DNA from: an uncultured Ignavibacteria bacterium
GTDB taxonomy: Bacteria; Bacteroidota; Ignavibacteria; Ch128b
Assembly: GCA_937944105.1 (NCBI GenBank)
Contig: CALDZP010000001.1
Coordinates: 1-64,000, forward strand
Length of the DNA: 64,000 nt
Reading direction: 5' to 3'
Every line of letters starts with the position of its first letter. Position 1 is the first letter of the stretch. The notes under the pieces were generated by a model that was not told the origin of the DNA, did not search any database, and saw nothing but the letters and a program-made list of their open reading frames with translations. The translations under genes and the position numbers were made by a program. Shown here in pieces: positions 31,727 to 42,083 of this stretch.

Positions 31727-34651
31727 ATGAAAAAAGTTATTTTAACAGTTCTGTTAATTACAGGTCTTTTATCTGCACAAGAATTTAATCTCGAATGGAT
31801 TAATCCCAAACCGACTGGTGCAAATCTATTGGATATCGAATTAATCACACCAAATAACCTCCAAATTTATGGTGTAGCTGGCACCAAACTCTCTTCAAAT
31901 GATGGATTAACAACGATTAATTTAAACTTCATAAATGAAAGTCGGACTGATGTTTGGGCAGTTGATTTTGTCACTCCAACGATGGGTTACTTATGTGGGG
32001 AAAATGGATTAATTATGAAAACAACAGATGGTGGAATTAACTGGACACTTCAAAATTCATGGGTCACTAGTCGTTTATATGACATAAAATTTCTAAATCC
32101 TGATTCTGGAATTGCTGTTGGAGCAAGCGGATTAGTTTTAATTACAACTGATGGTGGTAACAACTGGACAACTACCTATTACCAAACAAGTACAAATTAT
32201 AAAGTTTTTATTGTCAACAGAAATTTAATTTTTATTGGTTCTGCTTATTCAGGAGGTCGACTGGCAAAATCTACTGATTTTGGAACTACCTGGATTCCAT
32301 TAACACCTTCGGTACTGACTTCCTCGGTTTATTCAATTTATTTTGTTAATGAAAACCAGGGATGGATAGGCACTGCATCGAATGGAATCTTATATACTTC
32401 TGACGGAGGAACGAACTGGGTTCAGCAGATTTCATCAACAAACATAATTTATGATTTAAAATTTTCCACTGCTGAAATTGGATTTGCGGTCGACTCGAAA
32501 GGTTTCATTTATTCAACAACTAATGGGGGTACGAACTGGTCTGTCTATCAAACCCTATCTAAAAGGGCTCTTAGGGCAGTAGCTATTGATGGATTTAATG
32601 TATATGTAGTTGGCGAGGCTGGAAGCATTTATAGGAGTTCAGACCAAGGTACAACCTGGGATGAAAAATTCTCATACATTGGTCAGGCGCTTGAATTTCA
32701 GAGAAGGGTGATATTTGTTAATCAAAATGTTGGTTATATTTGTGGAGGCTCTTCAAGTGCAAGCGATTCTCTTGGATATGTGTTAAAAACAACTGATGGC
32801 GGATTAACTTGGTTTCAATTACCCTATAACTTTAAAACTCAACTTTATGCTATTGCCGCACCATACGAGAATGTAATTTATACTTCTGCAGGTTCAAGTC
32901 TTGTATTTAAATCTACTGATGGTGGAAACACATGGACTAAATCAACAATCTATGCTACTGCAACAACCTTATGGGATATTCAATTTTTTGATGAAAATAT
33001 TGGTTATGCTTGTGGCTCAAGTGGTAGAATTTTTAAAACAACTGATGGCGGAATAAATTGGTCGTTATTAACAAGCCCATTCGGTACTTCAACGGTTTAT
33101 TCAATGGCAATATTGGATGCTAATACAGTCGTTGCAACAGGTGTTAGTGCAAAAGCTTATAAAACAACTGATGGTGGTTCAACCTGGATTACTCTTAATG
33201 CAAATATTCCAGGTAGTTATTTTATTGTAAGATTTTATCAAAACACAGGATACATAGGTTCATATGTTTCGCCTTCAGGATATATTTCAAAATCAACCGA
33301 TGGTGGTAATACATGGAATGCTGTCACATCTTATCCTGGAACGCAAAGTGTATGGGGAATTGCTGTTAAAAGCGAAGATACTGTTTTTGTTGTAGATCTT
33401 TATGGTTATGTATATTATTCAACTAATGGTGGCACAAGCTGGATTTCAGTTCCTAGAATTTTTGGAACAAACTCATTTTATTGTTCTTTAGGTGGAAATA
33501 ATTTATTTATAAGTGGTTCAAATGGAGCAATAATTAGAGGTTATTTCCAACCAGCACCTCCTCCTGAAACAAGGACAGTTGTTTATAATTCTGGCTGGAA
33601 TATCCTTTCTGTTCCATTGCAAACAAATGATATGAGAAAAAATTCTCTTTTCCCTGATGCTATCAGTTCTGCTTTTGCTTACTCCAACGACGGTTATTAC
33701 ACTGAGGATACTCTTAAAATGGGCAAAGGTTACTGGTTAAAATTCGGTGATGCAGGGAGTGTTAATATAACTGGCAATAAAGCACAAAGTTATTCTCTAA
33801 ACTTAAATGCTGGATGGAATCTCATTGGAACATTTGACTTTAATGCTCAAACAAGTGACATTCAAACAAATCCTCCAAACATAATTGCATCAAATTTCTT
33901 CAAATACGATAAAGGATATAAAACAACTGATGTTTTGGAAATCGGAAAAGGTTACTGGATAAAACTCAGTCAATCAGGTACACTCTCATTCCCTTCAGTG
34001 ATTAAAAAATCTACTTCTCAAAGTCAAAGTAAATTTGGTGGAGAATTATCTGTAATAGTAACAGACAGAGCTGGTAATTGCGGGGAGCTTTTCTTTATTC
34101 AAACTCAAAGTGGTATCTCATTAGAATTACCACCAGAACCACCAAATGGTATTTTTGATGTGAGATTTGAAAACGACAGAGTAGCTGAAATTTTTGATCA
34201 GGAATTTAAAATTTTTAAAATTAATTCCGCATCTTATCCTGTGGAAATTGAATTAAAAGGATTTAATGGTGAGGTAATAGATTGCATTAATGGTGAGTTA
34301 ATAAATAAAAAATTAAAGGCTGGGGAGAAACTTGTAATTGACAATAAAAACATAACAAGACTTAAGATTAGACCAGTAGATCTTGTGTATGATTTTGCTC
34401 TGCATCAAAATTATCCCAATCCTTTTAATCCGATAACGACTATAAAATTTTCGATTCCTGAAAAATTAAATGTTCGTATTACCGTTTATGATGTTTTAGG
34501 AAGAAAAGTAAAAGATTTAATTGACGAGTTGAAAGAAGCAGGAATACACAATGTTAAATTTGATGGAAGTGAATTCTCCTCAGGTATTTATTTCTATCGA
34601 ATTGACGCTGGTAAATATTCAGAAGTGAAAAAAATGATTCTGATAAAATAA
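31727..34651 (+). CDS. YCF48/BNR-like beta-propeller protein with T9SS C-terminal domain
   Basis: Many TTDGGxxW repeats; YPNPFNPITTIKFSIPEK...GIYFYRIDAGKYSEVKKMILIK. Confidence 0.88.
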   Translation: MKKVILTVLLITGLLSAQEFNLEWINPKPTGANLLDIELITPNNLQIYGVAGTKLSSNDGLTTINLNFINESRTDVWAVDFVTPTMGYLCGENGLIMKTTDGGINWTLQNSWVTSRLYDIKFLNPDSGIAVGASGLVLITTDGGNNWTTTYYQTSTNYKVFIVNRNLIFIGSAYSGGRLAKSTDFGTTWIPLTPSVLTSSVYSIYFVNENQGWIGTASNGILYTSDGGTNWVQQISSTNIIYDLKFSTAEIGFAVDSKGFIYSTTNGGTNWSVYQTLSKRALRAVAIDGFNVYVVGEAGSIYRSSDQGTTWDEKFSYIGQALEFQRRVIFVNQNVGYICGGSSSASDSLGYVLKTTDGGLTWFQLPYNFKTQLYAIAAPYENVIYTSAGSSLVFKSTDGGNTWTKSTIYATATTLWDIQFFDENIGYACGSSGRIFKTTDGGINWSLLTSPFGTSTVYSMAILDANTVVATGVSAKAYKTTDGGSTWITLNANIPGSYFIVRFYQNTGYIGSYVSPSGYISKSTDGGNTWNAVTSYPGTQSVWGIAVKSEDTVFVVDLYGYVYYSTNGGTSWISVPRIFGTNSFYCSLGGNNLFISGSNGAIIRGYFQPAPPPETRTVVYNSGWNILSVPLQTNDMRKNSLFPDAISSAFAYSNDGYYTEDTLKMGKGYWLKFGDAGSVNITGNKAQSYSLNLNAGWNLIGTFDFNAQTSDIQTNPPNIIASNFFKYDKGYKTTDVLEIGKGYWIKLSQSGTLSFPSVIKKSTSQSQSKFGGELSVIVTDRAGNCGELFFIQTQSGISLELPPEPPNGIFDVRFENDRVAEIFDQEFKIFKINSASYPVEIELKGFNGEVIDCINGELINKKLKAGEKLVIDNKNITRLKIRPVDLVYDFALHQNYPNPFNPITTIKFSIPEKLNVRITVYDVLGRKVKDLIDELKEAGIHNVKFDGSEFSSGIYFYRIDAGKYSEVKKMILIK

Positions 34652-34688
34652 ATTCTACTTCAGGCTTAAAGTTTTTAGATCATTTAAA

Positions 34689-34726
34689 GATTAACGGATA
34701 GGAGATAACCTGTCCGTTAATCTTTT
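34689..34726 (+). terminator. Intrinsic terminator-like hairpin after the 31727-34651 gene
   Basis: GATTAACGGATA ... TGTCCGTTAATC followed by TTTT. Confidence 0.7.
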
Positions 34727-34840
34727 AATTTTCCACCCTTAGAGTACTATTACAATTAAGAAATCGACTCAGCATAACAAACATTTTATTTCTAATACTT
34801 TTCAAAAATCTATCATGAACTTCGTTTAAGAAAAATTTAA

Positions 34841-37042
34841 TTACGGTGTAAATGGATTATTTGACCCTGTTTTAAGTCTGTTTATAGTTTTTACGATTTC
34901 TTCTTTTAATTCTTTACTTTCATCGAAATTTAGTATTTGTTCACAAACTTGAATTATTTTCAATCTGTTTTTAGAAAAAGAATACCAACCTAAAATTTCA
35001 GCAACTGCAACTCTAAGTTCTGCGGGTTTTTCAACATCTTGCAATATTGAAAACAAAGTTATCAAAGCATCTTCGTAAACATATTTACGAAAGGTTCTTA
35101 GCTCAGATAATTTTCTTTTTAAGCTTAATGAATCATTCAATACAACATCAAATATTTCTTTCTGTCTTCGTTTATCTGGCAATCTTATATAAAATGCAGT
35201 TGAATCAAAATCATACTTAAATTTATTAGCAATGATTCTTTCTGTTTCTTTTCTAATTAACTCGATATTTTCATCAGAATTATTTAATTCAATAACGGAT
35301 TTAGCATTATATCTTACTCTATCAGATTCATCATCAAAAGCAGATTTAACTATAAGATGTATAAACTCCTTTTTTCCGATCAAACCCATCCAGATTACAG
35401 AAAATCTTCTTATTAATTCATTTGGATCGTTTATTGATTTGTGGAGAATTAACTCAAAGTTTTTATCTCTTAACTCAGCAAGACATTTAAGTGCCATTAA
35501 TCGAACATTTGGCGATGGGTCTTTCAAATAAATATTCATTAATTGATCGGATATTTTTTCTCTCTTTATCTTAAATAAATGTAAGAGAGCAAATGTTCGA
35601 ATAACAGGATCACTGGATATTAAAAATTTTTTCAAATCTTTTTCTGAAAAATTTTTTAATTCAATTTCCAAATTATTTTTTAATCTATTTGAAAATTTAA
35701 ATGTTGGATCCCCAATTAAATGTGATTCAAGATAATTGTTATATTTATGCCATTTACCTATACTAAAATTTAAGTTCAAAAGACCAATTAATTCGGTTAC
35801 AAATAAATCTTGCAGAACATTAACAGAATTAGCAATTGCTGCTATCGTTTCTCCATTACCAAAAACATATTCTCCTGCAATATACTCCTCAAGATGAAAT
35901 GAGCCATTAAAACATTCGTCAAAGACTACAACTTTTGCCTGAGGTTTTAATTTTCTAATATCGTTGATGTAAATATCAAGATTATAATTTAAGATTGAAT
36001 CTTGCCTCATAATTCTTTCGTCAAATGCTCCCTCAAACCATGCATCGGGAACATTTAAAGATCTTTTGAAATTTTCCTTGACTTCATCAATTGATTCACC
36101 TCGCTCTTTAGCCGCTCTTAATTTTGATCGAAGATAAAATTTTACACTTTCAATATTCTCGTTGACATTCCTCGCTTTTCTATAGCTTGAAAGTAATTGA
36201 GCATCACTAACACCATGTGCATGAAAAATTGCTAAATCCAATTCTGGATTTTCAAGTTCGGATAAAATTACTTTTTTAATTTCTTTATTCATCTCATAAA
36301 AATATTTTTTAAATCTTCCACCAGAATTAAATGCCAATGGAAAATGTTCAAGTAAAATCAATGATTCATCAACCCATGATGTTAGTGATTCGGAGTTATA
36401 ACCATGACCTGTAAATACAAGAACATTATTCAAATAATTTTCAGCTTCTTTTTGTTTGACTATTCTTAATAAGTACTGTTCTATTTTTTCGTATTTCAAA
36501 GAGTCAGGTGATGGTTTAATTCGTGCTGTATAAATTTCTTTCTCAATTTTTTGAGGTGAATCGGGTAATAATCGATAATAGAAATATAATTTATTGACCG
36601 AGTCCTTTCTTAAAAATTCAAATTTAAGGTCTAAGTCATCATAAAAACGATCTGATGGAACTGAGGATCTATCCCAAGAAAATCTTGTTTCATCAAGTTT
36701 AAAAGCTGAAGTCAAATGCTGGGCTTCTCTAATCATGGGAATTGGAATATCACCAATGAAGACAGCGCCTTCAAGTTTTGGTTCTGAGTTATAAAGTTTG
36801 ATTATTTCGTTTTTAACTTCTTCAGGATTTAGCCAATTACTCACCAGTATAAAAGTTGGAAGATTGTCGTTTTCAATTGATTTTTTGTATTGAACTATTG
36901 CATCAAATGTTTTTTGAAAAGTGATACTATCTACAAAAATTGCAAATGACGTTTTACCTTTCTTTTCAGGATAATAAATCTTTATATCTGCAAAATGAAA
37001 ATTGTAGTGAATAAGAATCAAAAGCACAATTAATTTTTTCAT
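34841..37042 (-). CDS. Putative clan-CD (gingipain/caspase-like, C25-like) cysteine peptidase fold with C-terminal HEAT-like repeats
   Basis: Signal peptide; GAVFIGDIPIP, LAIFHAHGVSDAQ (His), VVVFDECFNGSFHLEEYIAGEYVFGNGETIAAIANS (Cys), HLIGDPTFKF; C-terminal repeats such as LMNIYLKDPSPNVRLMALKCLAEL. Confidence 0.65.
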   Translation of the reverse strand: MKKLIVLLILIHYNFHFADIKIYYPEKKGKTSFAIFVDSITFQKTFDAIVQYKKSIENDNLPTFILVSNWLNPEEVKNEIIKLYNSEPKLEGAVFIGDIPIPMIREAQHLTSAFKLDETRFSWDRSSVPSDRFYDDLDLKFEFLRKDSVNKLYFYYRLLPDSPQKIEKEIYTARIKPSPDSLKYEKIEQYLLRIVKQKEAENYLNNVLVFTGHGYNSESLTSWVDESLILLEHFPLAFNSGGRFKKYFYEMNKEIKKVILSELENPELDLAIFHAHGVSDAQLLSSYRKARNVNENIESVKFYLRSKLRAAKERGESIDEVKENFKRSLNVPDAWFEGAFDERIMRQDSILNYNLDIYINDIRKLKPQAKVVVFDECFNGSFHLEEYIAGEYVFGNGETIAAIANSVNVLQDLFVTELIGLLNLNFSIGKWHKYNNYLESHLIGDPTFKFSNRLKNNLEIELKNFSEKDLKKFLISSDPVIRTFALLHLFKIKREKISDQLMNIYLKDPSPNVRLMALKCLAELRDKNFELILHKSINDPNELIRRFSVIWMGLIGKKEFIHLIVKSAFDDESDRVRYNAKSVIELNNSDENIELIRKETERIIANKFKYDFDSTAFYIRLPDKRRQKEIFDVVLNDSLSLKRKLSELRTFRKYVYEDALITLFSILQDVEKPAELRVAVAEILGWYSFSKNRLKIIQVCEQILNFDESKELKEEIVKTINRLKTGSNNPFTP

Positions 37043-37104
37043 AATGTATTCCTCATTACCGTTTAATTATATCTAAAAATCTAAAAACAAACTAAACAGA
37101 ATGG

Positions 37105-39375
37105 TTACTTTAAATAAATCATTTTTTTCGTATCAAATAAATTTCCAGCTCTCAATCTATAAAAAAATATACCAGACGAAATTTGAATTAAATTTGATGA
37201 AATTTTTCCAGAAATTTCTTCCATAGAAAAATCTATTTCATAAATACCTGGTTTGTAGTAATCACTCACTAAAGTTTTTATTTTCCTTCCAAGCAAATCG
37301 AAAATCTCCAATTCAATAAATACCTCTGAGCTACCGCTTAGATTCGGGATTGAAAATTTAATTTTTGTTCTGGAGTTAAATGGATTGGGATAATTTTGGT
37401 ATAAAGTGAAAACTTCAGGATATAGTTTATCATCATTTTCAATCGAAGTTAATTTTTCAGATGCTATTAAATAACCATTCGAAGTTCCTAAAAACAATCT
37501 TCCAAATTTATTAACAGCCGATGAAAATATTATGTATTTGTTTGTAAGTGATGTATCAAGTTGCCAGTTTAGACCACTATTCGATGTTTTTAGTATAGCA
37601 GCATTATATGTAGCTATGAAACCTAAAGAATCGTTGTAAAACGAGATTGTATAAAAACTTGAATCGATATTATTTATTCCATGATCAATATAATTCCAGC
37701 TAATGCCTTTATTTGTAGTTAAACAAATAAATCCAATTCCAACTGCCCATGCTTTATTTTCATTTATTATGACAATGTCTTTAAAGTCCTTTTTTGAAAG
37801 GTGTACAGGAAAACTTATAAAATCAGTAACTGTATCCCAGCTAACTCCACCATTTGTTGTTCTAATCATCCATCTTTGTGGACCTGCAATGATTCCAATA
37901 TTTTCGTCAAAGAAGGCAAGGTTACCGGAGATATAGCCAGGTCCATTTAAAATGTTAACTTCAAACCAGTTTTCACCCTGATCTGTAGTTTTATAAATGT
38001 GATATTCACCATAATCGTTTATGCTCATCCAAGCATAGCCAACTTCTGTAGTTGGGAAGTGCAAACCACCTACTTTATTACGAGCATTAAATGGAACAGG
38101 TTCAAGAACCGTTCGCCATGATTCCCCACCATCAGTTGTTTTAACTATATGTCTATTTTCCTTTAGAATAAATCCTGTCGTCTCATTTATAAATTGCATA
38201 GCTACCGATTCCCACATTGGCGCACTTGATTTATAGTACCAGATATTTCCATCAACATCATCAGTTTTGTAAAAATCAGAGTATCGTGTTATTGCAAAAC
38301 CTTTATTTCCAATAAATTGAATTCCATAAATTGAATTAGGTGTAAACCATTTATGTAAGTTCCAGCTTAGACCAAAATCGTTTGAAATTAAAATATGTGA
38401 ACCAATTCCAAGCACAATTACTTTGTCACCGTATCCAGCTATAGCTTTCAATCCGAAAGAATAGGTCAAAAATGATGCATACCAGTTTTCGCCACCATCT
38501 GTTGTTTTTGAAATATAAGCAAGTGAAAAACCATTACTTCCGACAGCAATACCTTCAAAAGGATTTTTAAAGTATGAATCTTTTACTCTATCATAATTAT
38601 TTAAAGGGTATTGAGTTTTCTTGTTCCAAGTTTTCCCGCCATCGGTTGATTTATAAATAGGAGTAACAACTCCCCAGTATTCATTACCTTCCCCAAGAGA
38701 AATTACATCGGTTGAATTTAACCACTTAACAGTTTTTTGATCTCTAAAAAACACATCATTGATTGGATTAGATTTCAGCCATGTGTTTCCACCATCTGTA
38801 GTGTAGCGCTGGGCGTCTTTTTTATCACTAACAATTACTCCAAAATTCTCATCATAAAAATCAATATCATACCATCGAGATGCAGTAGTTGCGGAAACCA
38901 AAGAATCTTTTTTATTCCAGCTCATTCCTCCATCAGTCGTTCTCATTATATAAACTGAGCGGTATTTACCTACTGAAATATGACCAATTAAAGGATTTGT
39001 AAAGTAGATTGCATCAAAATAAGTGAAATCCGATTGAATCAATGATTCATTCCAATTCTCTCCGCCATCAACAGTAATTAAAATTCTACCATTTGCTGTA
39101 CCAATCCAACCATAAGATTGATTGTAGAAGAAGACTTTAAGGAAATCATATTGATAAGGGATATTTTTTCTTATCCAATTATTTCCACCATCAGTTGTTT
39201 TAAGCAAAATACCTTTGTTACCAACAATCCAGCCGAGTTGATCATCAATTAAACAAACATCATTTAACTCCGATTCAATATCGGGAGAAAGAACTGGAAC
39301 AAAATTCTGGCATAACCCTTCGTTCACCAAAAAGAACAAAATAAAAATTACAGCTATCATTGTGATAATCCTCAA
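37105..39375 (-). CDS. YCF48-like beta-propeller protein with T9SS C-terminal domain
   Basis: KTTDGGNNW/KTTDGGESW repeats; NYPNPFNSRTKIKFSIPN...LFDTKKMIYLK. Confidence 0.86.
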   Translation of the reverse strand: MRIITMIAVIFILFFLVNEGLCQNFVPVLSPDIESELNDVCLIDDQLGWIVGNKGILLKTTDGGNNWIRKNIPYQYDFLKVFFYNQSYGWIGTANGRILITVDGGENWNESLIQSDFTYFDAIYFTNPLIGHISVGKYRSVYIMRTTDGGMSWNKKDSLVSATTASRWYDIDFYDENFGVIVSDKKDAQRYTTDGGNTWLKSNPINDVFFRDQKTVKWLNSTDVISLGEGNEYWGVVTPIYKSTDGGKTWNKKTQYPLNNYDRVKDSYFKNPFEGIAVGSNGFSLAYISKTTDGGENWYASFLTYSFGLKAIAGYGDKVIVLGIGSHILISNDFGLSWNLHKWFTPNSIYGIQFIGNKGFAITRYSDFYKTDDVDGNIWYYKSSAPMWESVAMQFINETTGFILKENRHIVKTTDGGESWRTVLEPVPFNARNKVGGLHFPTTEVGYAWMSINDYGEYHIYKTTDQGENWFEVNILNGPGYISGNLAFFDENIGIIAGPQRWMIRTTNGGVSWDTVTDFISFPVHLSKKDFKDIVIINENKAWAVGIGFICLTTNKGISWNYIDHGINNIDSSFYTISFYNDSLGFIATYNAAILKTSNSGLNWQLDTSLTNKYIIFSSAVNKFGRLFLGTSNGYLIASEKLTSIENDDKLYPEVFTLYQNYPNPFNSRTKIKFSIPNLSGSSEVFIELEIFDLLGRKIKTLVSDYYKPGIYEIDFSMEEISGKISSNLIQISSGIFFYRLRAGNLFDTKKMIYLK

Positions 39376-40883
39376 TAAATCTTTGTTCGATAAATTAATA
39401 TTGATTTAATCGATGAATTATTATTCTTTGTTTTGATATTTTCTTTTTTAGGCATCAGGTCGATATAACTTAGTTCTAAAACAAATTCTCCATCTTTTAC
39501 AACTAACTGCGTTGAAATAGAAAATTCATACTTAAAATAATCAGTTGTAAAATATTCAAAGTCATTCTCTTGAAATGGTGAGAAATAATATCCAGTATTA
39601 AAATATCGTAATCCTGAGTTTTTTACTAAATTTTTTTCTAATGACAATGCCGATCTTATCATAATTTTCTCACTGAAGTTGAATTTTAATCCAGAGAGAA
39701 ATGAATAAAGGTTAGATTTCAAATCAAAATAAACATCACCATAATAATCTCTTAAATTCATTTTTAATTTTCCAGCACCAACCCCAGTAAATAACAATAA
39801 ATCGTTTGTGAATTTATAATTAAAAATTCCTTTGATTATAAAAAATTTTTGATAGTTTTCAGACAGAGTAACAAAATAATCAGGATGTCTTGACCAAGAT
39901 TCTGAAGTGAAATATTCGATCTGTAAAATATGATCAAGTTTATCAGTAAAATTAAAATTGGACATTACATTTAATCGTAAGTAATCATTTTCAAAATGTC
40001 CTCTACTTTGTGGATTATTAACTTCTTCTTTTTGAATAATTTGTTCTATTCCTTTATTTAGATTTCCCATAATTTGAAATTTTGCCAGTGGATTAAATAA
40101 AAAATGACCATCAACTGAATAAGCATTAAAATATCCCAGCCTTGTTTCTGTCTTTTTCTTAACAACTATCGGGAATGCATAACCCTGAAACTTGAATAAA
40201 GTGATTTCTTTATAAACAGCACTTTCATCTTCTTTATAAGATATTTCTTCCTTGCTATCAATAATCTGGACGTCAATACCTCCTTTTAAGAAATCAAATA
40301 AATCGTAGCTTCCTCCCAATTTAAATCGGATAATCCTGTGCTGTGAAGTTGGCTTAGGAGAAACTTTTTTCAAACCCTCATCAACAAAATATTCAAGTTG
40401 TGCTCCCAGTGTTGATTTCTCAGTTAATTGATTAAAATAATTAGCGTCGAAATATATTCCATTAAAAATTGAAGAACCCGAGGAACTGTCTCCCAGCAAA
40501 AATGGATTTCCAGATTTAAAATCCTTTGTAAAAATCCAATTCCAGTTTTTTCTGATTTCTTTATTAAAACTAAATTTACCTTTGAATATCTGATTCTCAC
40601 CAATTCTTTTTTTGCCAGAAAAATGAATTTCGTAAAAGTCTGTTTTTTCAGGCACAAAGAATCTTCTTAAATAATTATTACTGGAATTAAAGAAGAAAGT
40701 TGTTTTCAATTTTTCATCATCCAGATCATAACTCAACAGGGCAGGATTATTAGTTAGGTTATAAAGATTAAACGAAGTGTCCGGTTTGGTAGATAGATCT
40801 CTTAAATCGTAAATAAAATTCTGAGAATAAATTTCATTGATTAGTAAAATTGTTGCAATAACAATTATAAAAATGTTTTTCAT
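39372..40883 (-). CDS. Predicted outer membrane beta-barrel protein (possibly DUF6850-like)
   Basis: Signal peptide; alternating amphipathic strand pattern; overlaps neighbours by 4 nt and 1 nt. Confidence 0.6.
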   Translation of the reverse strand: MKNIFIIVIATILLINEIYSQNFIYDLRDLSTKPDTSFNLYNLTNNPALLSYDLDDEKLKTTFFFNSSNNYLRRFFVPEKTDFYEIHFSGKKRIGENQIFKGKFSFNKEIRKNWNWIFTKDFKSGNPFLLGDSSSGSSIFNGIYFDANYFNQLTEKSTLGAQLEYFVDEGLKKVSPKPTSQHRIIRFKLGGSYDLFDFLKGGIDVQIIDSKEEISYKEDESAVYKEITLFKFQGYAFPIVVKKKTETRLGYFNAYSVDGHFLFNPLAKFQIMGNLNKGIEQIIQKEEVNNPQSRGHFENDYLRLNVMSNFNFTDKLDHILQIEYFTSESWSRHPDYFVTLSENYQKFFIIKGIFNYKFTNDLLLFTGVGAGKLKMNLRDYYGDVYFDLKSNLYSFLSGLKFNFSEKIMIRSALSLEKNLVKNSGLRYFNTGYYFSPFQENDFEYFTTDYFKYEFSISTQLVVKDGEFVLELSYIDLMPKKENIKTKNNNSSIKSILIYRTKIY

Positions 40884-42082
40884 TACTTCTTTCTCGTATT
40901 CGAATGGTGATACTCGGGAGTAGGTTTGGGTATAACGACAAAATCTAAAGATGAGTTGTCATCATCTTTTAATATCATTCTACCATGAGAATAAATTGCT
41001 ATTCTCTCCATAGATTTTCCAGTATAGAATTGGATACCTCCCGTTGCACCTCCATCTATTGAATGATTGAGAATTTTATTTTCCAGCCTCGTGGGATCTT
41101 TTAGATATTCAACACCATCAAGAATATATCGATAAGGAATTAGTATTTGATCACCGAACCACTGAAGAGAATCTACTGGAATTTTTGCTAAAACTATTGC
41201 ACCCTGTTCACCACCAATTAACCAATCGAATCCGGAAGGTTGATAAATTTTAATCATATTTGGAACATCGGGATTATCAATATCTGGAGCATCATCTTTA
41301 TAAAATTCAAACTTCACTTTTGACAAATCAACGCTATTGGGTGCATTAATTCTGTGATCGATTGCATCTGTTGCACAAACTGCAAACTCTCCTGGACCAA
41401 GTGGATAATCACTACCATTTCCAGGAAACATCCAAACATTTTTTGAATGAACAAATTCTGGATCATCAACATAATTTTGACCTAAGTAACTACTTGCGTA
41501 AACAACTGCAACAATAATACCATCAAGATAAATTACAGAATCAGACTGATTGAAAACTTCCATGTATTTATCGTGCCAGTAAAGTCCAGCACCAGGTGCA
41601 CCACAAGCATAAATTTCACTAATCACAATTGGTGATCCGCCAACAACTACATCCATTGGAATAGTTATCAAACTGGTATCATCCGACCTTAATTCAATTA
41701 ATTTGATTTTTGTATTTACTAATTTGTGATTTGTAATTCTAAGACCTGATATCAATTCCATTTCTTCTGGTGTCATAATTCGGACGGCTTTAATTAAATA
41801 TTTATCAGACAAAATACCTTGAATCTCCACCGTGCCATTACTATCAGAAACAAGTTTATATTCAGTACCTAATGAATTTGATCTTAATAAAACTTCTGCT
41901 CCTCGTACATAATCATTTCCAAATATTGAACGCATATATCCTGAATTATCAACTAATTGGATTCGAAAAGTTTTTGACCTTTCAAAAGAGATAGGTTTCT
42001 CTTCAAATTTTACCAGCTCAGAGCAACTCAGAAAAAATATCAAAGGAAAAAATAAAAAGATGCATAACCAAATTTTTTTCAT
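40883..42082 (-). CDS. DUF4876-like lipoprotein
   Basis: Lipobox FFLSCSE; IVISEIYACGAPGAGLYWHDKYMEVFNQSDSVIYLDGIIV motif. Confidence 0.7.
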   Translation of the reverse strand: MKKIWLCIFLFFPLIFFLSCSELVKFEEKPISFERSKTFRIQLVDNSGYMRSIFGNDYVRGAEVLLRSNSLGTEYKLVSDSNGTVEIQGILSDKYLIKAVRIMTPEEMELISGLRITNHKLVNTKIKLIELRSDDTSLITIPMDVVVGGSPIVISEIYACGAPGAGLYWHDKYMEVFNQSDSVIYLDGIIVAVVYASSYLGQNYVDDPEFVHSKNVWMFPGNGSDYPLGPGEFAVCATDAIDHRINAPNSVDLSKVKFEFYKDDAPDIDNPDVPNMIKIYQPSGFDWLIGGEQGAIVLAKIPVDSLQWFGDQILIPYRYILDGVEYLKDPTRLENKILNHSIDGGATGGIQFYTGKSMERIAIYSHGRMILKDDDNSSLDFVVIPKPTPEYHHSNTRKK

Positions 42083-42083
42083 T

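Noticed and set aside
31727-34651. Repeated AAAACAACTGATGGTGG DNA as a mobile or regulatory repeat
   Set aside because: Explained by the coding TTDGG beta-propeller repeats.
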